The notes under the pieces are model-generated. The model made no database searches, had not been told where the DNA came from, and saw nothing but the letters and a program-made list of their open reading frames with translations. A DNA stretch of 6,374 nt from Clostridia bacterium (lineage in GTDB: Bacteria; Bacillota_A; Clostridia; Lachnospirales; Lachnospiraceae), in NCBI GenBank assembly GCA_012515365.1, contig JAAYYM010000559.1, positions 1 through 6,374 on the forward strand. Direction: 5' to 3'. Each line of letters starts with the position of its first letter. Position 1 is the first letter of the stretch. Shown piece after piece: positions 5,257-6,374 of the stretch. The translations under genes were made by a program, and so were the position numbers.

Positions 5257-6374
5257 ATGAGTTCATTTTTATTAGTATTGATCATTATTGAAACAATTGG
5301 GCTTTTTGTCTTGGCGTTTTTTCTGATCAGAAGCAGTATTTTATATACTAAGATCATGAAAAAAGCAGAATTGATTGCCCGGGGAGATTTAAATATAGAA
5401 GATATTTTGATTGAAGGCAGTAAGAATAATGCTGCAATTGTTGCAAATGCATTCGATTCGATTAAAAATAATCTCCTCACCTTTATCGAAGCAACCAAAG
5501 TAAATGTCATCACACTGTCAGATGCGATCAATGTATTATCAAACAGTGTCAGTGCAAATCAGGCAGGCAATGAACAGATTGCAGAAGGTGTTACTGCCGT
5601 TGCGCAAAAATCAGCTGAACAGCTGGATATGGTTGAAAAAAATGTAATACTGATTGAGTCAAACAATGTACAGGTACATGAAATTGAAGATGCCATGCAT
5701 AGGATCACTGAAAAGCTGGATGAAACAGTTGAAATCAGTAAGGTCGGAATGAATGAAATTAACAACTATTCGAATGATATTGTTGCTATTTCCGATGACT
5801 TATCAATGATCAATCAGATCATGACTAAATTTAATGATGAGATCAAACAGATCGAAGAAGTCGGTGACTTCATTATGGGAATCAATAATCAGCTGATGAT
5901 GCTGGCCCTGAATGCCTCAATCGAAGCTGCCAGAGCCGGACAGGCAGGACGTGGATTTGTCGTGGTTGCTGATCAGATGAACAAAATGTCTGCTGATACT
6001 CGTGAAGGTATGGCTAAGATTACAGACATCCTGGGTGAAATCATTAATAGCAGCAATCAGGTAAATGAAAGTATTCTGAATTGTGAAAAAGCATTTAACA
6101 AGAGTCGTGACACTTTTGTCAACGTAGACGATTCATTTAAATCTATTAATAATCAATCCTCTGAAATCCAAAACAACTTACAGGATATTTCAGATAAAAC
6201 AGAACGTATCGTAACGAATTCAAAAGAACTCAAACTACATATTGACGGTTTATATGATACTTCTCAGCAAATCAGTGAAAAGACGCATGAAATTGCAGCT
6301 GCTTCTGAAGAAACTGCTGCGGAATCTTCACAAATCAGTACAAATGTCAGTGCTCTGAGTGGTATGCTGGACAG
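5257..6374 (+). CDS. Methyl-accepting chemotaxis protein, single TM and no ligand domain, C-terminus cut by window edge
   Basis: The frame runs open for 372 codons from the ATG at 5257 to the right edge; AGGAGG (5242-5247) is 9 bases upstream. Residues 4-24 form one membrane helix. A degenerate HAMP follows at about 28-80 (ARGDLNIE and ANAFDSIKNNL), lacking the usual proline. The rest is the long helical MA signalling hairpin. Its tip at about 212-240 contains LALNASIEAARAG and GRGFVVVAD and keeps the residues equivalent to Tsr Glu385, Arg388 and Val398 (here Glu223, Arg226, Val236) used for trimer contacts and CheA/CheW. The usual AGE is AGQ here (Gln229), and the following EVRKL is QMNKM. 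The C-terminal segment EIAAASEETAAESSQI (345-360) resembles a methylation helix, so the end is probably near. There is no extracytoplasmic sensor domain, so it must sense the membrane, the cytoplasm or a partner receptor. It is transcribed divergently from the ROK gene. Confidence 0.92.
   Translation, partial: MSSFLLVLIIIETIGLFVLAFFLIRSSILYTKIMKKAELIARGDLNIEDILIEGSKNNAAIVANAFDSIKNNLLTFIEATKVNVITLSDAINVLSNSVSANQAGNEQIAEGVTAVAQKSAEQLDMVEKNVILIESNNVQVHEIEDAMHRITEKLDETVEISKVGMNEINNYSNDIVAISDDLSMINQIMTKFNDEIKQIEEVGDFIMGINNQLMMLALNASIEAARAGQAGRGFVVVADQMNKMSADTREGMAKITDILGEIINSSNQVNESILNCEKAFNKSRDTFVNVDDSFKSINNQSSEIQNNLQDISDKTERIVTNSKELKLHIDGLYDTSQQISEKTHEIAAASEETAAESSQISTNVSALSGMLD

Noticed and set aside
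4196..5765. Minus-strand frames at 4196-4381 (inside ROK), 5229-5531 and 5559-5765 (antisense to the chemoreceptor).
   Set aside because: The strong ROK and chemoreceptor frames occupy these stretches; the alternatives show no domain.

Overview
The window looks like chromosome of a low-GC Gram-positive anaerobe of the Clostridia, most likely Lachnospiraceae. This rests on the AT-rich composition, strong AGGAGG-type ribosome binding sites, a lipobox-anchored solute-binding protein, a YesM/LytS-type histidine kinase and a short chemoreceptor. The genus is inferred from style only.

Layout, left to right. Bases 1-928 (minus) hold a sugar-binding lipoprotein of the YtfQ type, cut by the left edge at its C-terminus. 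Bases 915-2408 (minus) hold a sensor histidine kinase whose last codons overlap the lipoprotein start by 14 bases. Bases 2409-2677 are non-coding. They carry a roughly 139-bp imperfect palindrome resembling a MITE or dispersed repeat, and beside it a perfect 11-bp-arm inverted repeat that contains an extended -10 promoter pointing at the kinase. Bases 2678-4042 (minus) hold a MATE-family multidrug/metabolite exporter. Bases 4048-5010 (minus) hold a ROK-family repressor that appears to have lost both its sugar-kinase nucleotide motif and its zinc site; its stop codon lies immediately before the MATE gene, so the two form an operon. Bases 5011-5256 are a divergent promoter region with two pairs of 10-bp direct repeats. 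Bases 5257-6374 (plus) hold a methyl-accepting chemotaxis protein with one membrane helix and no external sensor domain, cut by the right edge.

Three units can be read. (1) Kinase plus binding lipoprotein is probably a sugar-sensing complex in which the lipoprotein binds the ligand and the kinase transduces the signal, as in the XylFII-LytS/YesN system of clostridia; a response regulator is expected beyond the left edge. (2) ROK repressor plus MATE exporter is probably an auto-regulated, ligand-responsive export operon. (3) The chemoreceptor is transcribed divergently from its own promoter. The most unusual features are the palindromic element between the kinase and its probable promoter, and the degenerate ROK protein coupled to an exporter instead of to sugar catabolism.
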